A DNA stretch of 64,000 nucleotides from Megasphaera lornae. Lineage in GTDB: Bacteria; Bacillota; Negativicutes; Veillonellales; Megasphaeraceae. The stretch is taken from assembly GCF_000214495.1 (NCBI RefSeq), contig NZ_AFIJ01000007.1, positions 62,001-126,000 of the forward strand, read 5' to 3'. Every line of letters starts with the position of its first letter. The stretch's first letter is position 1. This document shows positions 26,621 to 36,368 of the stretch, in pieces. The notes beneath the pieces were generated by a model. The model searched no databases. It had not been told where the DNA came from and was given only the letters and a program-made list of their open reading frames with translations. The position numbers and the translations under genes were made by a program.

Positions 26621-28818
26621 ATGCCGCCTCCTGTATACCGGGCTACCGAATACACATCTTTTAACCGTCTGATTTTAGTTGCCACAAATTCAAACTGTGC
26701 CAAATCTTTGATATGTATTCCCATATGAATCGTCGCGGTTTTCGTATCGCTTACTTTAGCATTCATACTGAGAACGGAGATTTTCATTTCCGCCAATACA
26801 GCCATGATTTCCGCCATAATTCCCGTGCGATCATACGCAATAATCTCCATGTTCACTTCAAACATTTCCTGCCCGGTGTATTCCCAATCCACATCAATTA
26901 AACGTTCCACATTTCCCTTCGCCTGCCCGATATTGGGACAATCCGCCCGATGCACAGAAACCCCGCGACCTTTTGTAATAAAGCCGATAATCGGATCGCC
27001 CGGTACGGGACTGCAACATTTAGCCAAACGAATAAGCAAGCCGGCTTCCCCTTTAACTAAAATCCCGGAGCCATATTGTTTTTCCGTCTTATGCGATTTG
27101 ACCGGCGCCATGGGCACCGCCGGTTCCGGCTTATCTTTTCCCGTAACTTCTTTTTTATGCATTTTAATAAGCTTGATCAGAATCGTATTGACAGCAAAAC
27201 CGCCATAACCGACTGCCGCCACCAGGTCATCTTCCGTGCCGGCATTCAATTGCCTTGCTACCCTTGCCAACCGTCCGTCCGTATGTACTTCTTTCCATTC
27301 ATACCCTAATCGCTTACACTCTTTCTCTAAGGCTTCCAGACCTTTTTCTAAATTTTCTTCTCTATTTTCCCGTTTGAACCAATTGCGAATTTTGGTTCTG
27401 CTTTCCGAACTACCTACAATTTTCAGCCAGTCCATGCTGGGCTTACCGACTTTGGAGGTAATAATTTCTACAATGTCGCCGTTTTTTAACGGATAATCCA
27501 ACGGTACAATCTTACCGTTTATTTTAGCTCCTACACAACGATGCCCCACATCCGTATGAATGCGATACGCAAAATCAATCGGAATAGAACCTTGCGGCAA
27601 ATCAATCACATCGCCGCGCGGCGTAAACACGAACACTTCATCCGAAAACGCGTCCAATTTCAACGCATTCATAAATTCTCTCGGATTCGTCGTATCCTGC
27701 CATTCCAATAAATTGCGCAACCACCCCATTTTTTCATCAAATTCATTCGCTCCCGCATTGGCGCGACCTTCTTTATACCGCCAATGCGCCGCTACGCCGT
27801 ACTCCGCCACACGATGCATTTCCCACGTACGAATTTGAATTTCTACCGGTTGTCCCCGCGTCCCGATAACCGTTGTATGTAAAGACTGATAGTTATTCGG
27901 TTTCGGCATGGCAATATAATCTTTAAAGCGATACGGCAACGGTTTCCATAAACTGTGAACAATCCCCAATACGCCGTAACAATCCTGCACCGTATCGACA
28001 ATAATGCGAATCGCATATAAATCATATACTTGACTCAAATCGCGATTATCTTTTTTCATTTTTTTATAAATACTGTAAAAATGCTTGGGCCGACCATTGA
28101 TTTCAAATTGAATGTGCGAGGCGGTCAACGCCTTGCGAAGGACTTCAATGGCTTCATTGACAATTTCTTCCCGCACATGGCGTTTTTGCTTCATTTGATC
28201 GACTAAATCATAATATTTATCAGGTTCCAAATACCGAAACGATAAATCTTCCAATTCCCATTTAATATTAAAAATCCCGAGACGATGTGCCAACGGTGCA
28301 AAAATTTCCAGCGTTTCCTGAGAAATACGCTTTTGCTTGTCGCTGCGCATAAATCGCAAAGTCCGCATATTATGCAAACGGTCGGCCAATTTTATGACCA
28401 CCACGCGCACATCTTTAGCCATGGCCAAAAACATTTTCCGCATGCTGTTAATTTGCTGATCTTCTTTTGTCCGATAATCCAAACGATTTAATTTGGTAAC
28501 CCCGTCCACTAAAAAGGCCACTTCTTTGCCGAACAATTTTTCAATATCGTCCAACATATACGCCGTATCTTCCACCACATCATGTAAAAGCGACGCCGTA
28601 ATTGTAGTGGCATCAATTTTCATATCCGCTAAAATCTGAGCTACCGCCAAAGGATGAACAATATACCATTCACCGCTGACACGACGCTGATCTTTATGTG
28701 CATCCGCCGCCAAGAGAAACGCTTTTTGTAAATCCGAATCCGGCGCATCGGGCTGATACGAATGAATCGTAGCTACCAACTGTTGAAATTTTTCTTCTAT
28801 TTCTTGTTGTCCTTCCAC
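26617..28818 (-). CDS. relA: Bifunctional (p)ppGpp synthetase/hydrolase, RelA/SpoT type
   Basis: Makes and breaks down the stringent-response alarmone. 733 residues: HD hydrolase domain with H55 and HD at 79-80 (LHDVVEDTAYML), synthetase domain with KDYIAMPKPNNYQSLHT, TGS domain (about 390-450), a helical/zinc-finger part with CCSPVPGDPI, and a C-terminal ACT domain. The intact HD site suggests both activities, as in single-copy Rel of Firmicutes. It starts 13 nt after recJ and its stop overlaps dtd, so it is cotranscribed. No internal terminator was seen. Confidence 0.97.
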   Translation of the reverse strand: MEGQQEIEEKFQQLVATIHSYQPDAPDSDLQKAFLLAADAHKDQRRVSGEWYIVHPLAVAQILADMKIDATTITASLLHDVVEDTAYMLDDIEKLFGKEVAFLVDGVTKLNRLDYRTKEDQQINSMRKMFLAMAKDVRVVVIKLADRLHNMRTLRFMRSDKQKRISQETLEIFAPLAHRLGIFNIKWELEDLSFRYLEPDKYYDLVDQMKQKRHVREEIVNEAIEVLRKALTASHIQFEINGRPKHFYSIYKKMKKDNRDLSQVYDLYAIRIIVDTVQDCYGVLGIVHSLWKPLPYRFKDYIAMPKPNNYQSLHTTVIGTRGQPVEIQIRTWEMHRVAEYGVAAHWRYKEGRANAGANEFDEKMGWLRNLLEWQDTTNPREFMNALKLDAFSDEVFVFTPRGDVIDLPQGSIPIDFAYRIHTDVGHRCVGAKINGKIVPLDYPLKNGDIVEIITSKVGKPSMDWLKIVGSSESRTKIRNWFKRENREENLEKGLEALEKECKRLGYEWKEVHTDGRLARVARQLNAGTEDDLVAAVGYGGFAVNTILIKLIKMHKKEVTGKDKPEPAVPMAPVKSHKTEKQYGSGILVKGEAGLLIRLAKCCSPVPGDPIIGFITKGRGVSVHRADCPNIGQAKGNVERLIDVDWEYTGQEMFEVNMEIIAYDRTGIMAEIMAVLAEMKISVLSMNAKVSDTKTATIHMGIHIKDLAQFEFVATKIRRLKDVYSVARYTGGGI

Positions 28819-28831
28819 GGTATCCCTCCTT

Positions 28832-30808
28832 TCAGGCGGATGTATATTTGCAGTATGCAGGAGAATTTTCCAACTGCATTTTTTCTTTTATCACCGGCAA
28901 ATAATACACCAACCCGCCGGCAGTATTTTCCGTTCGCAGCACGCCGATTTCCGTCAATACTTGCAGGGCCGCATAGAGAACATGCCCGTCATACCGATTT
29001 TCCAACTGCCGCAAAAGCCGCTGTTGCACTGCATAAACAGAAATTTTACATCGTTGTAAAATCACCCGTACTGCCGTATACACGTCAACCATAGTAGCAC
29101 GATTCAGGTGTACGGACACTTCCGGTGCATGAATATCCTGCACCACTAATTGCGGCATTACCTGTCCGCGAAATTCATTTCGTTCCAATTGAAAAGCCAA
29201 TCCTACCTGATCGCCGTCCAATAACGATCGCGCCGCTTCACTCATACTCCAGCCGATAGCCGTCAACTCCCGCTGCGGCGTATCTATGACCAGACGCAAA
29301 TGCCGGTTTCCCGCACCGATGGGCTGAATGTGCTGTAATACGGCTCGCGACAGCGAAAAAATCGGTCGACTGTTTCCCATCCCGTACGGCTCCAGACAAG
29401 ATAATTCCTGAATCAGTTCCAGAGAAATGTCCTGTATATCCAGTTGCATATCAATCGCCAATCGCGGAATATAGTCATCGGGACATAATTGTTGCGCCGC
29501 ATATTCACATAACCGACGACGCAACGCCTCTATATTTTCAACCCGTACGGAAAACCCCGCCGCCATCGTATGACCGCCATATTGTAATAAAAGGTCTTCC
29601 GCAAATTGTAAGGCTTGATACATATTAAATCCCGGAATACTCCGACACGATCCTTTTCCGATACCGTTCTGTATACTGATGACCAACGCCGGACGATAAA
29701 ATTTTTCAACTAACCGTGAGGCGGCAATGCCGATCACACCGGGATGCCAATCTTCCCCATAGGCAATAAGGACTCCGTCTTTTTCCCGCCCTTGTGCCGA
29801 GATTTGTGTTGCGGCCAACTGCGCAATGTCTTGTTCCAGCCGTTGCCGTTCTTGATTTAACGCCGTCAAACGCGCCGCAATCGTGCGCGTTTCTTCCCGG
29901 TCGTGAGACAGCAAAAGCTGTACCCCCTGCTTCGCATGACTAATCCGCCCGGCCGCATTTAACCGCGGGGCGATCGTATACGCAATACGACCGGCCGTAA
30001 TTTTTTCCGCTTCTATACGGGCCTCCTGAAACAACGCTTGTAATCCCATATTGGCACCTTGCCGCATACGCTGCAGCCCGGCACGCACCAGGGCTCTATT
30101 TTCTCCCGTCAGCGGCACTAAATCGGCAATCGTACCCAAGGCGGCAATTTCGGCATAGTTTTCCAACGGTGTATGCCGTCGTTTTTGCCATAATGCCCGA
30201 CATAACAAATAGGCCACGCCGGCACCGGCCAATTCTTTATACGGATAAGAGCAATCGACCTGTTTCGCATCCAATACGGCATATGCCGGCGGCACTTTCG
30301 GCGGCGGCTCATGATGATCGGTAATAATAATATCCATCGCCGTATTAAACCGGGCCACTAAATCATGCGAAGCAATCCCGCAATCTACGGTAACCAACAC
30401 CTGCGTTCCTATTTGCTGTAAATATTCCAGGGCTTCTTGATGCAGTCCGTACCCTTCACTTTGCCGTTCGGGAATATAAAACTCCGGAGCGGCTCCCAGA
30501 TCCCGCAGGACGGCACACATAATAGCCGTGGCCGTAATGCCGTCGACATCATAGTCCCCATAAATGACAATCCGTTCCTGTTCGTCTATGGCTTTATCCA
30601 GCCGCAATACGGCCGCTTCCAACCCTTTCATCCTATACGGATCGGCACTGTCCGCGATCGTATCCCGTAAAAAATGACGTCCTTCTTCTACCGTAGTAAT
30701 ACCGCGATTGACCAACATTTTGGATAATACGGGGGAAATATGAAGTTCTTTCGTAAGCTGCGCCTCCGCGGTCGGCGCCCCGGCCTGTAATTGCCATCGT
30801 TTAGTCAT
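28832..30808 (-). CDS. recJ: Single-stranded-DNA-specific exonuclease RecJ
   Basis: 5'-to-3' single-strand exonuclease of recombination and mismatch repair. 658 residues: DHH phosphoesterase motifs VIYGDYDVDGITA (about 80), TVDCGI and ITDHHEPP, DHHA1 with GRISHAKQGV and GGHTMAAGFS, then an OB-like domain. The C-terminal ~100 residues (from about 560) go beyond the minimal enzyme, as in many Firmicutes RecJ proteins. GGGAG precedes the ATG. First gene of the long operon, with the promoter at 30856-30884. Confidence 0.95.
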   Translation of the reverse strand: MTKRWQLQAGAPTAEAQLTKELHISPVLSKMLVNRGITTVEEGRHFLRDTIADSADPYRMKGLEAAVLRLDKAIDEQERIVIYGDYDVDGITATAIMCAVLRDLGAAPEFYIPERQSEGYGLHQEALEYLQQIGTQVLVTVDCGIASHDLVARFNTAMDIIITDHHEPPPKVPPAYAVLDAKQVDCSYPYKELAGAGVAYLLCRALWQKRRHTPLENYAEIAALGTIADLVPLTGENRALVRAGLQRMRQGANMGLQALFQEARIEAEKITAGRIAYTIAPRLNAAGRISHAKQGVQLLLSHDREETRTIAARLTALNQERQRLEQDIAQLAATQISAQGREKDGVLIAYGEDWHPGVIGIAASRLVEKFYRPALVISIQNGIGKGSCRSIPGFNMYQALQFAEDLLLQYGGHTMAAGFSVRVENIEALRRRLCEYAAQQLCPDDYIPRLAIDMQLDIQDISLELIQELSCLEPYGMGNSRPIFSLSRAVLQHIQPIGAGNRHLRLVIDTPQRELTAIGWSMSEAARSLLDGDQVGLAFQLERNEFRGQVMPQLVVQDIHAPEVSVHLNRATMVDVYTAVRVILQRCKISVYAVQQRLLRQLENRYDGHVLYAALQVLTEIGVLRTENTAGGLVYYLPVIKEKMQLENSPAYCKYTSA

Positions 30809-30855
30809 GCCTGCTCCCGGTTCTCATGAATAATCAGTATCAATAATTTACCTAT

Positions 30856-30884
30856 ATTCTACCACGTTGTATTCTCAAAATCAA
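30856..30884 (-). promoter_or_regulatory. Promoter of the recJ-relA-dtd-fur-hisS-aspS run
   Basis: TTGATT (30884-30879), 17-nt spacer, TAGAAT (30861-30856). No terminator was seen between here and aspS. Confidence 0.65.
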
Positions 30885-31112
30885 AGAAAATATTAAAAAA
30901 TATTAAAAAAAATGTGTTTATTTTATTTTTTCATCTTATCCATGCCCGTTAATCATACCCTATACTGCGTATCTTTCTTCTCCCGGCGTCCTGCCGCACG
31001 ATTTTATAGTGAGTAAAATTTATACGTTTATTCGTTTCTCCTGTTTCCCTTCCCGAGCCCCACAACTTGTAAATCGTTTTCTTATATATCCTTGCCATGC
31101 GAAAACCGCCAT
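30885..31112. other. AT-rich intergenic stretch, no recognised gene
   Basis: Contains short AAATATTAAAA direct repeats at 30887-30912 upstream of the recJ promoter, possibly an UP-element-like tract. A minus-strand 49-codon basic frame (30949-31098) has only a weak ribosome site and no known family. No RNA motif was recognised. Confidence 0.4.
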
Positions 31113-31152
31113 GAAAAACACGACGAACCTCCGTTTCGGAGGCTCGTCGTGT
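31113..31152 (-). terminator. Terminator of the adenine deaminase/4HbD operon
   Basis: 15-bp stem (31118-31132 with 31138-31152, one mismatch), loop of five, then five T. Confidence 0.88.
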
Positions 31153-31173
31153 CGTACTGACCAACGCTGCCGT

Positions 31174-32286
31174 TTAGAATAAATTTTTGTAAATACGATA
31201 CACGTCTTCGGCTTGCAACGTAACAAAATTATGTGCCATTAACCGGCCCTGATTTTCCATAACAGATTGCGTAAAGGTCTGCAAGTCCGCTTCTGTAACG
31301 CCATATTCATGTAAGGCTTTTTGCGGCAATATACGTGCCAACAACGCATCCAATTCTTCATATACCTGCGCCGCATTACAAGATAACAACTCTGCCAAAA
31401 AGGCATTTAATACGGCAATTTCTCCGTCCTGCCGCTTTTGGAAATAATATTTTAAAACTCCTGTAAAAATAACATAATTCGATTCTCCGTGTACCACATG
31501 ATAGGCACCGCCGAAGGGATAACTCATAGCATGCACGGCGGCACATCCGGCATTACCGAAAGCAATGCCGGCATAATTACTGGCAGTCAGGAAATCTTTC
31601 GTATAGCGAAAACGGGTATCCGCCCCCTCGGCGGCTACCGCCCGATAAGCGCGTATAATTTTTTCTATTGCCTTATAACTGAACATCCGGGTAATTTCAT
31701 TGGCATCCGGCGATAACGCGGACTCTACTGCATGTACCAACGCATCAATAGAGCTGGTGGCAAAAACTTTATACGGCAACGTTTTTAATAATTCGGGAAT
31801 CAACACCGCTTCGTCGGCATATAACGCATCTACCGCCAACCCTTTTTTCGTATGCCGTTGCAACAACGCCAACACGGAAACATTCGTCACTTCACTGCCG
31901 GTACCGCAAGTCGTAGGCACAACAATTAATTTTTTCCCTTTTTCCGGCACAATCTTGCCGTCAAATACATCCAATACGGGACGACTTGTTTTCAACGCAT
32001 ATAATTTAGATAAATCAATTATAGTCCCGCCACCCACTGCGATAACGCGTTGCGGATTTCCCGGAATCGACGCAAATAAAGCTTCCGCCATTTCATCCGA
32101 CGGCTCTCCCAACCCGAATTCTTCCTGATATACAACCCGGCAGGGGAGATGGAGATCCGCAAAGTACGGTTCATAAATATAGCGATTGGTGATCATTACA
32201 TCATCCGCCGTCACCCTACAAGCCGCTACAAATTCCCGACATGTTTCATACATTTTAATCTTCGGTTTTACCATAAATTCTTCCAT
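31174..32286 (-). CDS. 4hbD: 4-hydroxybutyrate dehydrogenase (iron-type alcohol dehydrogenase family)
   Basis: NAD-dependent reduction of succinate semialdehyde to 4-hydroxybutyrate (or the reverse). 370 residues in the group III (iron-containing) alcohol dehydrogenase fold: GGGTIIDLSK nucleotide motif, VPTTCGTGSEVTNVSV, DALVHAVESALSP and the metal histidines in HAMSYPFGGAYHVVHGE. From memory it matches the Clostridium kluyveri 4HbD closely along its length (FGLGEPSDEM, AGIAFGNAG, REYG-like end), which sets it apart from general alcohol dehydrogenases. The ATG at 32286 lies 7 nt after AGGAGG. It follows ade by 24 nt. Partner enzymes of succinate-to-butyrate metabolism are not in the window. 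Confidence 0.88.
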   Translation of the reverse strand: MEEFMVKPKIKMYETCREFVAACRVTADDVMITNRYIYEPYFADLHLPCRVVYQEEFGLGEPSDEMAEALFASIPGNPQRVIAVGGGTIIDLSKLYALKTSRPVLDVFDGKIVPEKGKKLIVVPTTCGTGSEVTNVSVLALLQRHTKKGLAVDALYADEAVLIPELLKTLPYKVFATSSIDALVHAVESALSPDANEITRMFSYKAIEKIIRAYRAVAAEGADTRFRYTKDFLTASNYAGIAFGNAGCAAVHAMSYPFGGAYHVVHGESNYVIFTGVLKYYFQKRQDGEIAVLNAFLAELLSCNAAQVYEELDALLARILPQKALHEYGVTEADLQTFTQSVMENQGRLMAHNFVTLQAEDVYRIYKNLF

Positions 32287-32310
32287 ATCCATACCTCCTG
32301 TACCTATTTT

Positions 32311-34047
32311 TTATTCCGCTTCCAAAGAAAGAAACCTGAATTTTTCTACATCAAACAGACCGGTATCCATCAACTTAATTTCCGGAATAACCGGCAGGGA
32401 CATAAAACACAGGGTCATGACCATATCCACCGTATCCGGAATGCCCCATTCACGCCCAACGGCATAAAATTCTTCCATCCGTGCCGCAACCCAATCCCCG
32501 CTGTGATCACTCATCAATCCTGCGATCGGTAACGGAATGGTACAAACAACCTGTCCGTCACAAACTGCGGTCATGCCGCCGCGACTTTTTATTAACGCAC
32601 GCACTGCCGTATCCATATCCGTATTATTGGTTCCGGCGACAATAATATTATGCGAATCATGCGCAATAGAAACTGCCACTGCGCCTTTTTTTAAACCATA
32701 GCCGCGTAATAATCCCAACCCCATATGGCCGGTGCCGCGATGGCGTTCCACAACCGCCACTTTGACAATATCTTCTTGCGGATTATAGATAAAATCGCCC
32801 TGTCCGTCGCGCTGTATCGTAGCCCTGCCTTTACGTGTAACCACACTGCCCGGCTGAATATCAATCGTATGAACAAGCGAAGATTTCACCTGCAGGGCAA
32901 ACCGTTCCGGCGATAAGTCCCCTACCTGTACGGAACTGCTCACTTCCGTATACGGTTGACGTATAACCGGCCATAAACAAGCCCCGTTTACCGCTGCTTC
33001 TTCACCGCCGATAAGCGTCTTGGCAACATGAAAATTCGCCAAGTCGTCAAATAAAACAATATCCGCCCGTTTTCCCGGGGCCAATGCGCCCCGATCATGA
33101 AATCCGTAACATTCCGCCGCATTTAACGTAGCCATAGTCAACGCCGCTTCCGGAGAAAGACCGGCAGCCACACAAAGCCGTAACGATTCATTCAAATGTC
33201 CTCGTTCCCGAATCGTACGGGGATGTAAATCGTCGGAACACAACAGAAATCTTCGCAACGTTGCCGGCGTAACGGCCTGAATTAAACGTGGCAAGTCATG
33301 ACATGCCGAACCATACCGCAATAATACATACATGCCGGCAGCCACTCTTTCTTGCGCTTCCGCCGCCGTATGACATTCATGATCCGTTTGTATCCCCGCG
33401 CCGATGTACGCTTGCAAATCCGCCCCTTGTAACCCGGGGCTGTGTCCATCTACCGGTTTACCGCTGTCGAACGCTTGGGCCAACTTTTGTAAGACATCTT
33501 TATTTCCGGCCAACACACCGGGAAAATTCATAAACTCCCCCAATCCCGATACGTTATGTTGTCGCAAAGGTCTTTCCATGTCCGCCGCCGTCAATCCCGC
33601 ACCGCTGTGATCAAACGGCGTAGCCGGCACGCAGGAAGGCAACATCCAGGCAATATGCAGCGGTGTAAGCCGTGAAGCTTGTTGCATATACTGCAACCCC
33701 GCAAGACCGCAGACATTAACAATTTCATGCGGATCCGCAACAACCGCGGTAGTGCCGTAAGGAACAACCATACGGGCAAACTCTTCCGGACTCGTATAGG
33801 AAGATTCCACATGAATATGACTGTCTATCAAACCGGGGGCCGCTATATACGCGCCGGCATCCCATTCTTTTTTTCCTTCATAAGGGCCGCCTATACCGGC
33901 AATATACCCGTCCGCGCCGACAATATCGCCACGACAAATGGTTTGTGTATATACATTGACAAATCGACAATTTTTTAATACCCAGTCTCCGGGAATTTCT
34001 CCCCGTCCTACGGAAATTCGCTTTTGCAGTTTCTCTACATATGACAA
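32311..34047 (-). CDS. ade: Adenine deaminase
   Basis: Converts adenine to hypoxanthine and ammonia for purine salvage. 578 residues from the TTG at 34047 (AGGAGGT 9 nt upstream), matching the length of the Bacillus enzyme; an upstream ATG at 34116 would add a hydrophobic stretch with no family match. The amidohydrolase metal site is in PGLIDSHIHVESSYTSPEEFA (given in part), followed by DPHEIVNV, DGHSPG, CSDDLHP, and the C-terminal adenine deaminase domain with IAHDSHNIIVAGTN. First gene of the unit with 4hbD. No purine riboswitch was recognised in the short leader. Confidence 0.95.
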   Translation of the reverse strand: MSYVEKLQKRISVGRGEIPGDWVLKNCRFVNVYTQTICRGDIVGADGYIAGIGGPYEGKKEWDAGAYIAAPGLIDSHIHVESSYTSPEEFARMVVPYGTTAVVADPHEIVNVCGLAGLQYMQQASRLTPLHIAWMLPSCVPATPFDHSGAGLTAADMERPLRQHNVSGLGEFMNFPGVLAGNKDVLQKLAQAFDSGKPVDGHSPGLQGADLQAYIGAGIQTDHECHTAAEAQERVAAGMYVLLRYGSACHDLPRLIQAVTPATLRRFLLCSDDLHPRTIRERGHLNESLRLCVAAGLSPEAALTMATLNAAECYGFHDRGALAPGKRADIVLFDDLANFHVAKTLIGGEEAAVNGACLWPVIRQPYTEVSSSVQVGDLSPERFALQVKSSLVHTIDIQPGSVVTRKGRATIQRDGQGDFIYNPQEDIVKVAVVERHRGTGHMGLGLLRGYGLKKGAVAVSIAHDSHNIIVAGTNNTDMDTAVRALIKSRGGMTAVCDGQVVCTIPLPIAGLMSDHSGDWVAARMEEFYAVGREWGIPDTVDMVMTLCFMSLPVIPEIKLMDTGLFDVEKFRFLSLEAE

Positions 34048-34138
34048 AGGCGTTCTACCTCCTGTATTCTTTACCCTACTGTCGCTACTATTGTACCATA
34101 AATAAAAAGAGTACAAAATAAAAATCGGCGCCGCGTAT

Positions 34139-34188
34139 AAAAAGATACCCCCGCATCCGAGTCGCTTACGACCCGGATGCGGGGGATA
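34139..34188 (-). terminator. Terminator of htpX
   Basis: Strong stem (TACCCCCGCATCCG with CGGATGCGGGGG.TA, extended by GTCG/CGAC), loop CTTA, five T. Confidence 0.88.
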
Positions 34189-34213
34189 CCGATATACGAT
34201 ATAAAGGTTTCGC

Positions 34214-35065
34214 TTATCCGTGCAATTCTCTATCTAACGCTTCCAATCGGGCAATTCGTTTTTCCGTAGGCGGATGCGTACTGAATAAACTCATTAACCC
34301 GCCGCGGATCCCGGCAAAGGGATTGATAATACATAAATGTGCCGTTGCTTTAGAGGCTCCGGGCATAACCCTATAATGAGCATAATTGTCTATTTTGGCC
34401 AAAGCTCGTGCCAACGCCAACGGATCATCGCATAACCGCCCGCCTTCGTCATCCGCCATATATTCCCGCGTCCGTGAAATCGCCATTTGGATTAAGGCCG
34501 CAGCTAAAGGTGCAATGATAATTGTCGCCAGTAATGCCAAGGGATTACCGCCGTCATCCTCATCACCGCGCCCGAAAATAGCCGCCCATTGCGCAATATT
34601 GGCAAGCATTGTAATAACACCGGCAAAACAAGCGACCACCGTGCTGATGAGAATATCCCGATGCAACACATGCGACATTTCATGGGCCAGTACGCCGCGC
34701 ATTTCCTCTTCATCCAACATATCCATAATCCCGGCGGTAGCGGCGACGGCGGCATGAGAAGGACTTCTTCCCGTCGCAAAAGCATTCGGCACCTCCGTCG
34801 GAATAATATATACCCGCGGCATCGGCAATTCGGCACGTTCGGCCAATTCCGCCACCAACCGATACAGGCGATGATTTTCATCCACTTCTTGGGCACGATA
34901 CATTTTCAAAACTACAGAATCGCTGAACCAATACGAAAAAAAATTCATACCGATCGCAATCAACAGCATCAGATACATCCCCTGCCGTCCTCCGAAAACG
35001 CTGCCGATAGCCATCATAATACAGGCCAAGAGAGTCATTAAAGCGGCTGTCTTTACACTGTTCAT
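34214..35065 (-). CDS. htpX: Zinc metalloprotease HtpX
   Basis: Membrane protease of the M48 family that degrades misfolded membrane proteins. 283 residues: two N-terminal helices (about 5-45), HEMSH zinc site (about 125-129), a further hydrophobic segment pair (about 140-185), and downstream ExxxAD (TREYMADDEGG) giving the third zinc ligand. GAGG lies 6 nt before the ATG at 35065; an ATG at 35092 lacks a site. Excellent promoter upstream and strong terminator downstream: a monocistronic unit. Stress regulation is plausible but no HrcA/CtsR box was seen. Confidence 0.96.
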   Translation of the reverse strand: MNSVKTAALMTLLACIMMAIGSVFGGRQGMYLMLLIAIGMNFFSYWFSDSVVLKMYRAQEVDENHRLYRLVAELAERAELPMPRVYIIPTEVPNAFATGRSPSHAAVAATAGIMDMLDEEEMRGVLAHEMSHVLHRDILISTVVACFAGVITMLANIAQWAAIFGRGDEDDGGNPLALLATIIIAPLAAALIQMAISRTREYMADDEGGRLCDDPLALARALAKIDNYAHYRVMPGASKATAHLCIINPFAGIRGGLMSLFSTHPPTEKRIARLEALDRELHG

Positions 35066-35120
35066 AAGATTCCTCTTCTTTCTTGAAATCAAAAGTCAAA
35101 AAGTAAAATTTTATACTTTT

Positions 35121-35149
35121 ATTATACGCAATCCACTTATTCCTGTCAA
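35121..35149 (-). promoter_or_regulatory. Sigma-70 promoter of htpX
   Basis: TTGACA (35149-35144), 17-nt spacer, TATAAT (35126-35121): consensus in both boxes. Confidence 0.85.
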
Positions 35150-35159
35150 TGCGCAACCT

Positions 35160-35699
35160 CTATTGCTTCAATTCCTTATTGTTATATCTCCGTAGAATAA
35201 CGGTATATAAGCCGCTTTCATCTTTTGTTCGGGAAATAGTGACCGTTACCTCTCCGGCAACCCACGTCACGGTACTGTCTGTTTGCTTAACCGGATAGCC
35301 GTCCATATTCGCATATAGCGTTGATACCAATCGCGTATACGTAGTCTTTGCCGTTTTTTTATCATTTGTCTTAAAGTAATTTTCAAATGCCAAGACACGT
35401 CCCTGCGTGCTCCCGTCGGCAGCTTGTACCCGTACTCCCTCCACAATGGTTACACCATTACGGGTAACCCTGCGTTCCGCCCGAGATTCCTGCGCGGACA
35501 GACGCTGCATGACCCAATCGGGAAGAACCGAAAAATTTAACGAAAAATCTTTTTGCGGCATACCTAAATACAACGTTTCATACGCTGTAAGAGGATGTTC
35601 CGCCACTTCATCAATAGACACTTTGTAATCAAAAGCGCCTGCCGACCCGACTGTACAAACAGCCGCCGCGACAGCACAGATAAAGGATTGCCACTTCAT
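35160..35699 (-). CDS. Exported protein of unknown function, 179 residues
   Basis: Family not recognised. An N-terminal signal peptide (MKWQSF followed by a hydrophobic stretch ending SAGAF, about 1-22) sends the rest to the periplasm. The mature part is polar, with predicted strands near the C-terminus (TVTWVAGEVTVTISR) and no cysteine. I chose the ATG at 35699 (AGGAG 8 nt upstream) rather than a longer frame that would overlap the M50 gene by more than 120 nt and bury the signal peptide. The start lies 12 nt after the M50 stop, so it is probably cotranscribed with that protease gene. Confidence 0.78.
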   Translation of the reverse strand: MKWQSFICAVAAAVCTVGSAGAFDYKVSIDEVAEHPLTAYETLYLGMPQKDFSLNFSVLPDWVMQRLSAQESRAERRVTRNGVTIVEGVRVQAADGSTQGRVLAFENYFKTNDKKTAKTTYTRLVSTLYANMDGYPVKQTDSTVTWVAGEVTVTISRTKDESGLYTVILRRYNNKELKQ

Positions 35700-35710
35700 C
35701 GTATCTTCTC

Positions 35711-36337
35711 CTATAATAAAGGACTCAATATAAACATATATGCGGTTAACACCAATTGTTGCAGCGGCAACAACACATACGTCACTACAGGCGTTGCTAA
35801 AAAAATAATTAAAATAATAAAAGAATACCGTTCCCATGCCGCCAAACGATATTGCCAGCGCAACGGCAATATGGCGGTCACCACGCGCGAACCGTCCAAA
35901 GGAGGTAACGGAATAAGGTTAAACACGGCAAAATTTATATTGTATAACACAATCATCTGTAATACCCTATGTACTTGTGTAGTAGTAAACAAATCATAAG
36001 TTATAAAAAAAATTTCCGCCACAAGAAAAAGAAATGCCGTAAACAAATTGGCCGCAGGGCCGGCCAAAGCCACGCTAATTTCCCCTTGTCGCCAATGCCG
36101 AAAATTGCCGGACTGAATAGGCACCGGTTTGGCCCAACCGAACTGCACAGTCAACAGCAAAATCGTACCGATCGGATCCAAGTGAGAAAAAGGATTTAAC
36201 GTCAATCTTCCCGCCAACTGCGGCGTCCGATCTCCCATTTTAACAGCAACCAGGGCATGCGCATACTCATGAACGGCCATCGCCAATAACAGGCCGGGAA
36301 TCCCCGCAACCAAGGTAATAAAATCCCAATGAAACAT
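35711..36337 (-). CDS. Site-2-type M50 membrane zinc protease (small)
   Basis: Intramembrane metalloprotease-like protein, 208 residues with about five helices. Zinc site HEYAHA (about 23-28) and the second ligand motif NLIPLPPLDGSRV (about 140). It lacks PDZ and CBS domains, so it belongs to the compact rhomboid-sized M50 group common in Firmicutes, not RseP. Substrate unknown. GGGAGG precedes the ATG and the promoter at 36369-36397 lies upstream. The exported unknown gene follows directly. Confidence 0.9.
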   Translation of the reverse strand: MFHWDFITLVAGIPGLLLAMAVHEYAHALVAVKMGDRTPQLAGRLTLNPFSHLDPIGTILLLTVQFGWAKPVPIQSGNFRHWRQGEISVALAGPAANLFTAFLFLVAEIFFITYDLFTTTQVHRVLQMIVLYNINFAVFNLIPLPPLDGSRVVTAILPLRWQYRLAAWERYSFIILIIFLATPVVTYVLLPLQQLVLTAYMFILSPLL

Positions 36338-36368
36338 GTACTGTCCTCCCTATGATTCATATAATTAG

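Noticed and set aside
30949..31098. Small basic minus-strand protein of 49 codons between recJ and 4hbD
   Set aside because: Weak ribosome site, no known family, and it starts right after a terminator in an AT-rich region.
34048..34138. Purine riboswitch before adenine deaminase
   Set aside because: The leader is short and AT-rich, and the conserved purine aptamer loops were not found.
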